The notes under the pieces were generated by a model, which saw only the letters and a list, made by a program, of their open reading frames with translations, did not search any database and was not told the origin of the DNA. A DNA stretch of 64,000 nucleotides from Cloacibacterium normanense (GTDB lineage Bacteria; Bacteroidota; Bacteroidia; Flavobacteriales; Weeksellaceae): assembly GCF_003860565.1 (NCBI RefSeq), contig NZ_CP034157.1, positions 2,604,001 to 2,668,000 of the forward strand, given 5' to 3'. Position 1 is the stretch's first letter; every line of letters starts with the position of its first letter. The translations under genes and the position numbers were made by a program. Positions 42,709-51,680 of this stretch are shown here, piece by piece.

Positions 42709-42931
42709 ATTTTTTTCTTATTTCAGAATGTGGTTTTAGCTTTCCAGAATTGGCATCTTCTAATCCTTTTTCAATAGATTCTTTTTCTTCATCAGAAGTT
42801 TCGTCCCACCAATCTTTACTTTCTTTATTTTTGAGTTCTAGAATTTTATCAATCATAGAAACATCGTTCAATGAAGTTAACCATTGAATAAGTGCCAATT
42901 TTTTGCTTTCTATGTTAAAATCTAAATTCAT
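42692..42931 (-). CDS. Antitoxin of the RelE/ParE pair
   Basis: A 79-aa acidic, helical protein directly upstream of and overlapping the toxin gene. Visible: LIQWLTSLNDVSMIDKILELKN (an N-terminal helical segment), SDEEKESIEKGLEDANSGKLKPHSEIRKKYEKWL at the C-terminus, a pattern common in antitoxins paired with Bacteroidota RelE/ParE toxins. The ATG at 42931 is chosen over a GTG at 42937. The DNA-binding fold is not obvious to me. Confidence 0.8.
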   Translation of the reverse strand: MNLDFNIESKKLALIQWLTSLNDVSMIDKILELKNKESKDWWDETSDEEKESIEKGLEDANSGKLKPHSEIRKKYEKWL

Positions 42932-42977
42932 TTCCACAAAATATTAATCAAAGATAAAAAATTATTTCATCAAAAAT

Positions 42978-44480
42978 CTAGATTTTAAAAATCTTTAAAA
43001 AATCGCCAATTTTTCTATCATTTGCCAAACGTGGAATTTTGTTTTGTCCGCCCAGTTTTCCTTCAGATTTTGCGTATTCTTGGAAAGCGTTTTTCTGCAA
43101 TTTGGTGATTTTTAAAACTTGCAAAATATTTCCAGAAATCAAATCATCATAATACGTGTTTCTTTTGCGCATTTCTGCATCAAGGTTTTGACGGAAATCT
43201 TCTAAATTTTCTGGCTCTTTTTCAAATTCTATAAACCATTCGTGATAAGGTAATTCTCCATTTTCGGGATTTACCTGTGGCGCTAGATGAAACTCCGTAA
43301 TTTGTGCTGGGAATTTCTCCACTGTTGCTTTCATTGCTTCTTCCACTTCAAAAGCAATCACGTGTTCACCAAAAGCTGAGGTGAAATGTTTGGTTCTTCC
43401 AGAAACTAAAATTCTGTGCGGATTTTTTGAGATAAATCTTACTACATCACCAATAGAATAAGCCCAAAGTCCAGAATTTGTTGTCAAAATCAACGCATAA
43501 TCTTTATTGAGTTCCACATCTTTCAAAGTCAATCTTGGAGCGTCTGGTTTACCATACAACTCTAGCGGAATAAATTCATAGAAAATTCCGTGATTCGATT
43601 GTAGTAAAAGTCCTTCTTTTTCATAATCATCTTGAAAAGCAAAAAAGCCTTCACTTGCAGGAAACGTTTGAATAATATCTACTTTTCCTCCCAATAATTC
43701 TTCCATTTTTTCACGGTAAGGTTCGTAGTTTACACCGCCTGTTACAATGAGTTGAAGATTCGGAAAAAGTTGTTTTATTTTCTTGCCATTTCTTTCGATG
43801 AGCTTTTCAAAATACATAATTAACCAAGGCGGAATTCCCGAAATCAGCGTCATGTTCTCCTTTTCGGTTTCTTCTACAATTTTATCTACTTTGGTTTCCC
43901 AATCTTCTATGCAATTGGTTTCGTAGCTCGGCAATCTGTTTTTTTGCAAATATTTTGGGATATGATGCGCTACAATTCCTGAAAGTCTGCCTGTTTTTAT
44001 ATCGTTAATATCTTCCAATTCTGGTGAACCTTGCAAGAAAATCATTTTTCCGTTTACAAAATCAGCATTATTTTTTTGCGCAATATAATGGAAAAGTGCA
44101 GATTGTGCTGCTTTTACCTGATAGTCCATTCCTTCTTTGGTCAAAGGAATATATTTCGTTCCAGAAGTGGTTCCAGAAGTTTTTGCGAAATATTCTGGTT
44201 TTTCTGGCCAAAGAATATTTTTGTCGCCATGTTTTACTTTTTCTACAAAAGGTTTTAGGTCTTCGTAGTCAGAGATTTTCACATTTTTTTGAAAATCTTC
44301 TACCGATTTAATTTTCGAAAAGTTATGCTGAAGTCCAAAAAGTGTTTTTTCGGATTTTTTGACCAAATCTATTAACAATTTTTCCTGAAGAACTTCGGCG
44401 TTATTTTTGAAGTCTTCTGTTTTAGCAACATGGTTTTTCGCCCAAATTTTGGCGATGCTTTTCTTTAAGAAATTTATCAT
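42978..44480 (-). CDS. GH3-family acyl-acid-amido synthetase-like enzyme
   Basis: A 500-aa protein of the GH3 branch of the acyl-adenylate-forming superfamily, whose plant members conjugate amino acids to hormones; the bacterial substrate is unknown. Landmarks: FAKTSGTTSGTKYIPLT near 103-119 (P-loop-like ATP motif), LIVTGGVNYEPYREKM near 245-260, FPASEGFFAFQ near 276-286 and YSIGDVVRFISKNPHRILVSGR near 342-363 (adenylate-binding Asp). Common as a single gene in flavobacteria. A -7 box lies 4 nt before the ATG. Confidence 0.9.
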   Translation of the reverse strand: MINFLKKSIAKIWAKNHVAKTEDFKNNAEVLQEKLLIDLVKKSEKTLFGLQHNFSKIKSVEDFQKNVKISDYEDLKPFVEKVKHGDKNILWPEKPEYFAKTSGTTSGTKYIPLTKEGMDYQVKAAQSALFHYIAQKNNADFVNGKMIFLQGSPELEDINDIKTGRLSGIVAHHIPKYLQKNRLPSYETNCIEDWETKVDKIVEETEKENMTLISGIPPWLIMYFEKLIERNGKKIKQLFPNLQLIVTGGVNYEPYREKMEELLGGKVDIIQTFPASEGFFAFQDDYEKEGLLLQSNHGIFYEFIPLELYGKPDAPRLTLKDVELNKDYALILTTNSGLWAYSIGDVVRFISKNPHRILVSGRTKHFTSAFGEHVIAFEVEEAMKATVEKFPAQITEFHLAPQVNPENGELPYHEWFIEFEKEPENLEDFRQNLDAEMRKRNTYYDDLISGNILQVLKITKLQKNAFQEYAKSEGKLGGQNKIPRLANDRKIGDFLKIFKI

Positions 44481-44484
44481 TTGC

Positions 44485-44492
44485 CAAAGTTA
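44485..44492 (-). promoter_or_regulatory. TAnnTTTG box 4 nt before the GH3 ATG
   Basis: TAACTTTG, then GCAA, then the ATG at 44480, on the minus strand. Confidence 0.55.
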
Positions 44493-44512
44493 AAAATAAG
44501 TTTTGAAAAAAC

Positions 44513-44520
44513 TATCTTTG
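44513..44520 (+). promoter_or_regulatory. TAnnTTTG box for mfd
   Basis: TATCTTTG, about 96 nt upstream of the mfd ATG; back-to-back with the GH3 promoter. Confidence 0.55.
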
Positions 44521-44530
44521 CACCGTCAAA

Positions 44531-44554
44531 CGATTTCGGAGCAACCCGAAATCG
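44531..44554 (+). repeat. Hairpin in the mfd leader
   Basis: CGATTTCGG (44531-44539) pairs with CCGAAATCG (44546-44554). It is not followed by a clear T run, so it may be a structured leader or a small interspersed palindrome. Confidence 0.5.
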
Positions 44555-44616
44555 CTTTTGTCGTTTTATCAATTTTTGAAAAACGATGAAAAAAATTACA
44601 ATTTTACGATATTACA

Positions 44617-47600
44617 ATGCTAAAAAATATTAGTCAAACGCTTATTCCTGAGTTTTTAAGAAAGAATTTTGGAAAAGAAATTTTTGAAAATTTAGACCAA
44701 AACCAACATATTTCTGTGAAAGGTTTTGCAGGTTCTGTTCCGTCTATTTTGGTGGCAGAATTATTTCTTACACAGAAGAAAGATGTTCTTTTTATCATTG
44801 ACGATAAAGAATCTTCTAATTATATCACTTCGGAATTAGAGGAAATGATAGGCGAAGAAAACGTTTTGTATTTTCCTGAAACGCATTTAGAACCTTATCA
44901 AGTTGAGAAAACTCAAAATGCAAACATCGTTTTACGAACCGAAGTTCTCAATCGTTTGAATTTTGATAAAAAGAAAAAAATTATCGTTGCCACCGCTTCT
45001 TCGCTTTCAGAAAAAGTGTTGAAAAAGGAAGATTTCAAAGCGATTTCTCACACGATAAAAGTTGGCGACCAACTGGATTTTGATTTTACTGAAGAATTAT
45101 TGAATCAGTTCAATTTTAATTATACCGATTTCGTTTCTGAACCTGGAGAATTTTCTGTGAGAGGCGGAATTGTTGACGTTTTTTCTTTCGCTTACGAAAA
45201 ACCTTTCAGAATTACTTTTTTCGGAAATGAAGTAGAAAGTATTAAGGAATTTGACATCGAAACTCAACTTTCCACAGGAAAAGTCAATGACTTTGAATTG
45301 GTTTCTAATATGAATTTTGCGGTTTCAGGAAGCAAGGTTTCTCTATTGGATTTATTGCCAAAAGATAGTTTCATTGTGACTAAAAATGCTTATCTCACCG
45401 TAAAAAAACTCAAAGATTTCTACGAAAAAGCAGAACAAAAATTTGAAACGTTAAGCAAAGAAATCAAGCATCAAAAACCAGAAATTCTTTTCGTTTCTGA
45501 TGAAGTTTTCCTGCAAAATTTAGAAAAATTCAAAAGTATAGATTTTTCATCTGTCATTCTGAATGAAGCAAAGCGAAATGAAGAACCTCTTAAAAATAAA
45601 ATAGATTCTTCGGCTTCACTTCGTTCCGCTCAGAATGACAAAATTAAAACGATAAATCTCAATCAAACCGCACAACCAACCTTCCACAAAAACTTTGAGC
45701 TTCTCGCCGAAGATTTAAAAGAAAAAAAAGAAGAAGGTTATGAAACTTGGATTTCTTTTTCGGGAGAAAAACAAAAGGAAAGATTAGAGAGTATTTTTGA
45801 GGAGCTGAATCACGATTTACCGTTTAAATCTTTCAAATCTGAGCTTCATGAAGGCTTTGTAGATTACGAACTAAAAGTTTCGGTATATACAGATCATCAG
45901 ATTTTTGATCGTTACCAAAGATATAAAGCCAAAAATTCTTTTGCCAAATCTGAGCAATTAACGCTAAAAGATTTAATGTCTCTAAAAGTGGGCGATTACA
46001 TTACGCATATTGACCACGGAATTGGAAAATTCATGGGATTGGTGAAAGTTACCAATGATGGAAAAACACAAGAATGTTTCAAATTGACGTATAAAAACAA
46101 CGATTTACTCTACGTTTCTATTCATTCGCTTCATAAAATTTCAAAATATAACGGTCCAGATGGAAGAGAAATTGTTCTGAATAAATTGGGTTCTCCAACT
46201 TGGAAAACTTTAAAGCAAAAAACCAAAGCAAAAGTTAAACAAATTGCATTTGACCTCATCAAATTATATGCTCAGAGAAAAACGGCAAAAGGTTTTTCGT
46301 TTTCGCCGGATTCTTATTTGCAGAATGAATTAGAGGCGAGTTTCATTTACGAAGATACTCCAGATCAGGAAAAAGCAACGCAAGATGTGAAAAATGATAT
46401 GGAAAATGATGGTGTAATGGACCGCTTAATCTGTGGAGATGTAGGTTTCGGAAAAACAGAAGTGGCAATTCGTGCGGCTTTCAAAGCGGCAACCGATGGA
46501 AAACAAGTCGCGGTTTTAGTTCCTACCACGATTTTGGCATTTCAACATTACCGAAGTTTCAAAGAAAGATTGAAAGATTTTCCTGTCAGTATTTCCTATT
46601 TGAACCGTTTCCGTTCTGCTAAACAAAAAAATGAAACCAAAGAAGGACTCAAAAATGGTAAAATTGATATTGTTATCGGAACGCATCAATTGGTAGGAAA
46701 AGATATAGAATTCAAAGATTTAGGTCTTTTAATTATTGACGAAGAACATAAATTCGGCGTAAATGTAAAAGATAAACTCAAAACGTTAAAAGCAAATATT
46801 GACACTTTGACTTTAACCGCAACGCCAATTCCGAGAACGCTTCAGTTTTCTTTGATGGCAGCAAGAGATTTATCGGTCATTAAAACGCCACCGCCAAATC
46901 GTCAACCAGTTGATACACAAATTATTGGATTTAATGAAGAAATTCTTAGAGATGCGATTTCTTACGAAATTCAAAGAGACGGACAGGTTTATTTCATTAA
47001 TAATAGAATTGAAAATCTGAAAGATATTGCAGGATTAATTCAGCGTTTGGTTCCAGATGCGAGAGTCATTACAGGTCACGGACAAATGGACGGAAAAGAA
47101 TTGGAGGCCAGAATTCTGGATTTTATGGAAGGGAAATATGATGTTTTGGTTTCCACCACGATTGTAGAATCTGGAGTAGACGTTCCGAATGCGAACACGA
47201 TTTTCATTAATGATGCGCAGAAATTCGGGATGGCAGATTTGCACCAAATGCGAGGTAGAGTTGGGCGAAGCAACCGAAAAGCGTTTTGTTATCTGATTAC
47301 GCCACCGTTTGATATGATGACTTCGGATGCCAGAAAACGTTTGGAAGCGATAGAGCAGTTTTCGGATTTGGGAAGCGGTTTCCAGATTGCGATGAAAGAT
47401 TTAGAAATCAGAGGAGCTGGAGATTTACTGGGAGCAGAACAGAGTGGTTTTATCAATGAAATGGGCTTTGAAACCTATCAAAAATTGATGCAAGAAGCTT
47501 TGGAAGAATTACAAAATGAAGACGATTTCCAAGATTTATTTGAGAATGAAGAAGACCGCAAAAAATTATTCAAATCTCAGAAAGAAGTCAACATTGATAC

Positions 47601-48042
47601 AGATTTTGAGTTGATGTTGCCAGATTCTTACGTGAATTCTACGGAAGAAAGACTGTCTTTATATCAAAAATTGGCAGAAATCCTTACTAAAGAAGAATTG
47701 CAAAAATTTGAAAATGAATTGGTTGATAGATTCGGGAATTTACCGAAAGAAGCCATCAATTTACTGAAATCTGTAGAACTGAAATGGCTCGCAGCGGAAA
47801 TAGGTTTTGATAAAATCGTGATGAAAAACGGAATCTTTCTAGGCTATTTCCCAGATAATCCTCAAGATAAATTTTACCAAAGCGAAAAATTCAGAAATAT
47901 TATCGCTTATCTTTCTCAAAATCCACAAGAAGCTCAACTTAAGGAAAAATCTGGCAAAGAAGGCAATCAACTCATGATGAGAAAAGATGGTGTGAAAAAT
48001 GTAGATGAGGTAAATGTTCTATTGACCAAAATTTTAAGTTAG
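44617..48042 (+). CDS. mfd: Transcription-repair coupling factor
   Basis: DNA translocase that removes stalled RNA polymerase and recruits UvrA. The 1141-aa protein has the family order: UvrB-like region (about 1-310), CarD-like RNA-polymerase interaction domain (about 458-545, KVGDYITHIDHGIGKFMGL), helicase with Walker A GDVGFGKT (607-614), DEEH box (708-711), TATPIPRTLQFSL and GRVGRSNRKAFCY, and a C-terminal TRCF domain. Residues about 312-342 are an in-frame insertion of an interspersed palindromic element (45552-45640) that falls in the linker between the UvrB-like region and the RNA-polymerase domain. Confidence 0.97.
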   Translation: MLKNISQTLIPEFLRKNFGKEIFENLDQNQHISVKGFAGSVPSILVAELFLTQKKDVLFIIDDKESSNYITSELEEMIGEENVLYFPETHLEPYQVEKTQNANIVLRTEVLNRLNFDKKKKIIVATASSLSEKVLKKEDFKAISHTIKVGDQLDFDFTEELLNQFNFNYTDFVSEPGEFSVRGGIVDVFSFAYEKPFRITFFGNEVESIKEFDIETQLSTGKVNDFELVSNMNFAVSGSKVSLLDLLPKDSFIVTKNAYLTVKKLKDFYEKAEQKFETLSKEIKHQKPEILFVSDEVFLQNLEKFKSIDFSSVILNEAKRNEEPLKNKIDSSASLRSAQNDKIKTINLNQTAQPTFHKNFELLAEDLKEKKEEGYETWISFSGEKQKERLESIFEELNHDLPFKSFKSELHEGFVDYELKVSVYTDHQIFDRYQRYKAKNSFAKSEQLTLKDLMSLKVGDYITHIDHGIGKFMGLVKVTNDGKTQECFKLTYKNNDLLYVSIHSLHKISKYNGPDGREIVLNKLGSPTWKTLKQKTKAKVKQIAFDLIKLYAQRKTAKGFSFSPDSYLQNELEASFIYEDTPDQEKATQDVKNDMENDGVMDRLICGDVGFGKTEVAIRAAFKAATDGKQVAVLVPTTILAFQHYRSFKERLKDFPVSISYLNRFRSAKQKNETKEGLKNGKIDIVIGTHQLVGKDIEFKDLGLLIIDEEHKFGVNVKDKLKTLKANIDTLTLTATPIPRTLQFSLMAARDLSVIKTPPPNRQPVDTQIIGFNEEILRDAISYEIQRDGQVYFINNRIENLKDIAGLIQRLVPDARVITGHGQMDGKELEARILDFMEGKYDVLVSTTIVESGVDVPNANTIFINDAQKFGMADLHQMRGRVGRSNRKAFCYLITPPFDMMTSDARKRLEAIEQFSDLGSGFQIAMKDLEIRGAGDLLGAEQSGFINEMGFETYQKLMQEALEELQNEDDFQDLFENEEDRKKLFKSQKEVNIDTDFELMLPDSYVNSTEERLSLYQKLAEILTKEELQKFENELVDRFGNLPKEAINLLKSVELKWLAAEIGFDKIVMKNGIFLGYFPDNPQDKFYQSEKFRNIIAYLSQNPQEAQLKEKSGKEGNQLMMRKDGVKNVDEVNVLLTKILS
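45552..45640. repeat. Palindromic interspersed element inserted in frame in mfd
   Basis: TGTCATTCTGA (45552-45562) is inverted at TCAGAATGACA (45630-45640). The arms continue as imperfect inverted copies of about 38 bp (AATGAAGCAAAGCG on the left, its counterpart with CGCTCAG on the right). The DNA resembles a well-known flavobacterial intergenic repeat. Translated, it reads SSVILNEAKRNEE at the left and SSASLRSAQNDK at the right. Confidence 0.85.
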
Positions 48043-48049
48043 AAAATTG

Positions 48050-48057
48050 TACTTTTG
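48050..48057 (+). promoter_or_regulatory. TAnnTTTG box for the lipoprotein at 48.1 kb
   Basis: TACTTTTG, 15 nt upstream of the ATG at 48073. Confidence 0.5.
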
Positions 48058-48072
48058 TAAAAAATAAAAATC

Positions 48073-48960
48073 ATGAAAATCAAACATTTTTGGCTGGCCT
48101 TAGTTTCTTTATTTATTATTTCTTGTGCGCCAGAAACATCTTCTTTCTTAGGTTTAGATTCTACAGGTGGCGGTAACGGAAATGGAGGTGGAACAGGAAG
48201 TGGTGGCGGAACAGGAACTACCGGAACTAAAGTTTTGGCAAAAATCAATACCTTTGATGATAATGGCGATCCTTTTTCTTTCAGTTTTACTTACGCCAAT
48301 AAAGCAATTTCTAAAATCACTACTTCTGATAATTCTTATACTTCTATCATTTCTTACAATAATGGTAAAATTTCTAAAGTGGTAAGTGTTTTGGTAGATG
48401 CAGAAACCTCTGAAGATGTTACCATTACCTCTATTGTGAGTTATAACGCAACAGGAAATATTGCTAAAGTAGAAGCTACAGAAGTAACCAAATTAAGCGG
48501 AACTCTTATTAACACTACCCAAAAAGTGAGCACTTATGTCTATAATGCTGCAAACCAGGTTGCTAAAGTTACTCAAGAATATTCTATGGCAGGAATTTCT
48601 ACCCAAACTGGAATTTTTGAATATACTTACTCAGGGAAAAATCTTACTAAAATGGTGTTTACAACTAAGCTGAGTTTAGGTCAAATTCCAGATGTAATTG
48701 TTACGACCAATTTTTCGGGATATGATAATAAGATTTCGCCAACTTCTACCTTAGGAAATAATTATAACGAGTTTTCTATGTCAGAAAAAGGATTAGGCGT
48801 TTACGGAATGTCTAATAATTTTACCAAAGTAGAGATGACAGAATCTATGATGGGAACCACAACTACAGAAACGGTTTCTTACACTTATGACTCACAAAAT
48901 TATGCTACTTCTATGACGGTTTCAGGTGAGAAAAGTACTTTTGAGTATATGAGTTTATAA
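48073..48960 (+). CDS. Lipoprotein with Gly-rich linker and YD-like beta repeats
   Basis: A 295-aa exported lipoprotein (lipobox IISC, Cys18). The Cys is followed by a Gly/Thr/Ser-rich linker (about 33-55), then by repeating units of the form YxYxxxNxxxKv: YVYNAANQVAKVT, YTYSGKNLTKMVF, YTYDSQNYATSM. These resemble YD/RHS-type beta repeats. I do not know its function; its position suggests surface display. A terminator follows. Confidence 0.75.
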   Translation: MKIKHFWLALVSLFIISCAPETSSFLGLDSTGGGNGNGGGTGSGGGTGTTGTKVLAKINTFDDNGDPFSFSFTYANKAISKITTSDNSYTSIISYNNGKISKVVSVLVDAETSEDVTITSIVSYNATGNIAKVEATEVTKLSGTLINTTQKVSTYVYNAANQVAKVTQEYSMAGISTQTGIFEYTYSGKNLTKMVFTTKLSLGQIPDVIVTTNFSGYDNKISPTSTLGNNYNEFSMSEKGLGVYGMSNNFTKVEMTESMMGTTTTETVSYTYDSQNYATSMTVSGEKSTFEYMSL

Positions 48961-48982
48961 AATTTATAAAAACAAAATTTCA

Positions 48983-49012
48983 TCTCAATCTTCTACAAAG
49001 GTTGGGATTTTT
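48983..49012 (+). terminator. Terminator after the lipoprotein gene
   Basis: TCTCAATC (48983-48990) pairs with GGTTGGGA (49000-49007), two G-U pairs, followed by a T run. Confidence 0.65.
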
Positions 49013-49026
49013 TATTTTCAAAAAAT

Positions 49027-49034
49027 TATCTTTG
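49027..49034 (+). promoter_or_regulatory. TAnnTTTG box for pth
   Basis: TATCTTTG, 18 nt before the ATG at 49053. Confidence 0.6.
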
Positions 49035-49052
49035 CAAAATCAATAAATATTC

Positions 49053-49616
49053 ATGAAATACTTAATCGTAGGTTTAGGAAACAAAGGTGAAGAATACGCA
49101 GAAACGCGTCATAATATTGGTTTTAAAGTAGCCGAAAAAATTGCACAAACTTTAGAAGCTCCGTTTAAATCAGCTAATTTTGGTTGGATTTCTGAAGGAA
49201 AATACAAAGGCAGAAAAGTTTTTGTTCTTAAACCAGATACCTACATGAATCTTTCTGGGAATGCCGTTCGTTTTTGGATGCAGAAAGAAAATATTCCGTT
49301 AGAAAATGTTTTGGTGGTTACGGATGATTTGGCACTTCCTTTCGGAACTTTAAGATTAAGAAAAAAAGGTTCTGATGCTGGTCATAATGGTTTAAAAAAT
49401 ATTCAGGAAGTTTTACAAACACAAAATTACGCAAGATTGCGTTTCGGGATTTCTGCAGATTTTTCCGAAGGAAAACAAGTAGATTATGTTCTCGGGAAAT
49501 GGAATGAAGAAGAACTCAAAACTTTGCAAGACAGAATAGATATTTTCGCAAAAGCGTGTTTATCATTCGTTTTTGCAGGAGTTAATAATACGATGAATAC
49601 TTTTAATGGGAAATAG
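49053..49616 (+). CDS. pth: Peptidyl-tRNA hydrolase
   Basis: Frees tRNA from peptidyl-tRNA that has dropped off ribosomes. The 187-aa protein has the conserved [17 protein letters not shown] (near 8-24, catalytic His20), [11 protein letters not shown] near 65-75, [30 protein letters not shown] near 86-115, with the catalytic Asp, and LRFGISADF. All catalytic residues are present. Confidence 0.97.
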   Translation: MKYLIVGLGNKGEEYAETRHNIGFKVAEKIAQTLEAPFKSANFGWISEGKYKGRKVFVLKPDTYMNLSGNAVRFWMQKENIPLENVLVVTDDLALPFGTLRLRKKGSDAGHNGLKNIQEVLQTQNYARLRFGISADFSEGKQVDYVLGKWNEEELKTLQDRIDIFAKACLSFVFAGVNNTMNTFNGK

Positions 49617-49622
49617 TTGACA

Positions 49623-49665
49623 GTTGTTGGTTGTCAGTTGATAGAAAATGCCGACAACCAACAAC
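49623..49665. repeat. GTTGTTGGTTGTC inverted repeat
   Basis: GTTGTTGGTTGTC (49623-49635) is inverted at GACAACCAACAAC (49653-49665). It lies between the converging pth and acetyltransferase genes. A second partial copy continues to 49680. No clear T run, so I class it as an interspersed repeat. Confidence 0.7.
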
Positions 49666-49667
49666 CA

Positions 49668-50801
49668 TCAACCAACAACCAAATTCTTCCTAAAAATACA
49701 ATACTCTTTATATAGGTTAAAACCTTCCAATTTCTCAATTTCGCCACGCATTTTGGTGTTGTCTTTCATAATTAAATGAGAATCCACCGTTTTGAATCCT
49801 AATTTCAATGCAGAACCGAAAAGCATGGTTGCCAAAACCGCATCCAGACCTTTGTTTTGATAATTGGGATGAATCGCGCCCAACAAAAGTTGAAGCCTTT
49901 TTGAAGTCTTCATTGCCCATAAAATTCTCGCCCAACCAAAAGGTAAAATTCTACCACGTGAATTTTTTATCGCTTCGCTTAAATCTGCCATTGCAATGAT
50001 GAAAGCGAGCAATTCGCCGTTTTCATCGGTAATCATTTTGATGAGTTTTGGATTAAGAAGTGGCAAAAAACGTTCGGCAAATTCCGTCATTTCGTCTTCG
50101 GTAAGTTTTGTGAAGCCGTAAATTTCGGTGTAGGTTTTGTTGATGAGGTCAAAAACAGGTTTTACATAAGGTTTCACCGCTTTTGTCGAGGTAAATTCTA
50201 CCGTTTTTATCTTTAAATTTTTAGAAACTCTTTCGTTGAAATTTTTATATCTGTTCAGAATTTGTGCAGTAATCGGAACGTCATATTGCACCAAATCTAC
50301 AAAATTTTCGTAATGATTTTCCTTGATGAAATCTACCATAAAAGGAAAACTGTGATTGGTGACGAGCATTGCTTTTTCTTCGAAACCTTTGGTAAGAAAA
50401 CCTTGAGGTTCTTTGTCTGAAAATGCCATCGGTCCGATGATTTCTGTGCAGTTTTTAGATTTTGCCCAAGTTTCCACCGCAGAAATTAAAGCATTGAAAA
50501 CTTCCTTATTTTCAAAGCATTCAAAAAAGGAAAATCTAGCGTCATTTTTTCCATGAAATTTATTGTAATCGGTAGGAATTACGCCCATAATTCTGCCAAC
50601 AGCTTTTCCGTTTTCGTGTGCAAGGAAAAGAACTGCTTCATTATGTTTAAAGAGTGAATTTTTGTCTTTGTCAAAGAATTTTTCATCATCCATATACAAC
50701 GGATGAAGCCAATTTTTATGGTTTTTATGAATTTTTTCGGAAAGATAAATAAACGTTTTTAAGTCTTCTCTGGTCTTAACTTCTTTAATTGAAACGGACA
50801 T
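49668..50801 (-). CDS. Large GNAT-like acyltransferase
   Basis: A 377-aa protein related to GNAT acetyltransferases: VFLAHENGKAVGRIMGVI near 55-75 (an N-terminal acceptor-like segment), AFIIAMADLSEA near 265-276, and a C-terminal GAIHPNYQNKGLDAVLATML near 318-337, which resembles the acetyl-CoA-binding pattern. The substrate is unknown. It overlaps the PAP2 gene upstream by 17 nt, indicating co-transcription. Confidence 0.7.
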   Translation of the reverse strand: MSVSIKEVKTREDLKTFIYLSEKIHKNHKNWLHPLYMDDEKFFDKDKNSLFKHNEAVLFLAHENGKAVGRIMGVIPTDYNKFHGKNDARFSFFECFENKEVFNALISAVETWAKSKNCTEIIGPMAFSDKEPQGFLTKGFEEKAMLVTNHSFPFMVDFIKENHYENFVDLVQYDVPITAQILNRYKNFNERVSKNLKIKTVEFTSTKAVKPYVKPVFDLINKTYTEIYGFTKLTEDEMTEFAERFLPLLNPKLIKMITDENGELLAFIIAMADLSEAIKNSRGRILPFGWARILWAMKTSKRLQLLLGAIHPNYQNKGLDAVLATMLFGSALKLGFKTVDSHLIMKDNTKMRGEIEKLEGFNLYKEYCIFRKNLVVG

Positions 50802-51654
50802 CCAATTTATGGTTTAAAAATTTGTAAAACTTAAAGGTAAGAAAAAATACAATCGGCGCAGAAATAAATCCCGCAACTACATCTACAAAATAATGCGCCT
50901 TAATGTAAACCGTAGAAAACATCAATAGAACAACAAACGGAATGAAATATTTTACTGATTTTCTAAAATTTTGATACAACCAAAAAATAACAATCCAAGA
51001 AATTCCTACGTGTGAACTTGGGAAAGCAGCGGTGGGAACTTCGCCATTTTTTTGAATGAGTTTGACCATATTTCCGAAAATTCCTTTGGCTTCAATCGTG
51101 TTTTCTGGAAACGGAAAATAAAACTGAGGACCTTCTGCTGGAATCAATATAAAAGTGAAATAATACAGTAAAAATGAAGCGATTAAAATGAAACTAAATT
51201 CTTCTATTTTCTGTGGAATTTTGAGATAAATAATCAAAAAAGTAGCCAATGGTAATAGGTAATATGAAAAATATCCGAAGTAAAATAGTTCGCTGAAATA
51301 CAATGAATTAAAGTGTTTTGAAAATTCGATGGAAGGCTGAAAACCGAATATTTTTTGGTCTAAATGAGATAGAAAACCATCAATTTTTGGGAAAATTAAA
51401 GTATTTAAAATCGCAGTTTCTTTGTATAGAAAAGTCATCAAAGCGTAAATCGTAATTCCTTCGACTAAGTAAAAAATCTTGGAAGAAATTTTATTTTTCA
51501 AAAAAAGAAATGCTAAAAAAATAATTAAAAATAAAAGTCGGACTCCAAAAAAATTGAGGTCTAGAAAAAGGCTTGGTTGTGTAAAAAGTACTACTAATTC
51601 TATTCCGCAGAAATAGAAAAGAATGGGCAACCAAATTATAGATATGTTTTTCAA
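50785..51654 (-). CDS. PAP2 superfamily phosphatase (Aur1/inositolphosphotransferase-like)
   Basis: An integral membrane protein, 289 aa, of the PAP2 superfamily. The phosphatase motifs FPSSHVGISW (near 208-217) and HYFVDVVAGF (near 251-260) supply the catalytic His residues and Asp; the amino-terminal motif 1 is weaker (EGPQFYFPFPE near 172). The layout is like the PAP2_3/Aur1 subgroup, which includes sphingolipid head-group enzymes, but no sphingolipid gene is nearby. The start is TTG at 51654, downstream of a -7 box (51672-51679). Confidence 0.8.
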   Translation of the reverse strand: MKNISIIWLPILFYFCGIELVVLFTQPSLFLDLNFFGVRLLFLIIFLAFLFLKNKISSKIFYLVEGITIYALMTFLYKETAILNTLIFPKIDGFLSHLDQKIFGFQPSIEFSKHFNSLYFSELFYFGYFSYYLLPLATFLIIYLKIPQKIEEFSFILIASFLLYYFTFILIPAEGPQFYFPFPENTIEAKGIFGNMVKLIQKNGEVPTAAFPSSHVGISWIVIFWLYQNFRKSVKYFIPFVVLLMFSTVYIKAHYFVDVVAGFISAPIVFFLTFKFYKFLNHKLDVRFN

Positions 51655-51671
51655 GAGGGTGAAAATTTCAT

Positions 51672-51679
51672 CAAAAGTA
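51672..51679 (-). promoter_or_regulatory. TAnnTTTG box for the PAP2-GNAT pair
   Basis: TACTTTTG on the minus strand, 17 nt before the TTG at 51654. Confidence 0.5.
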
Positions 51680-51680
51680 C

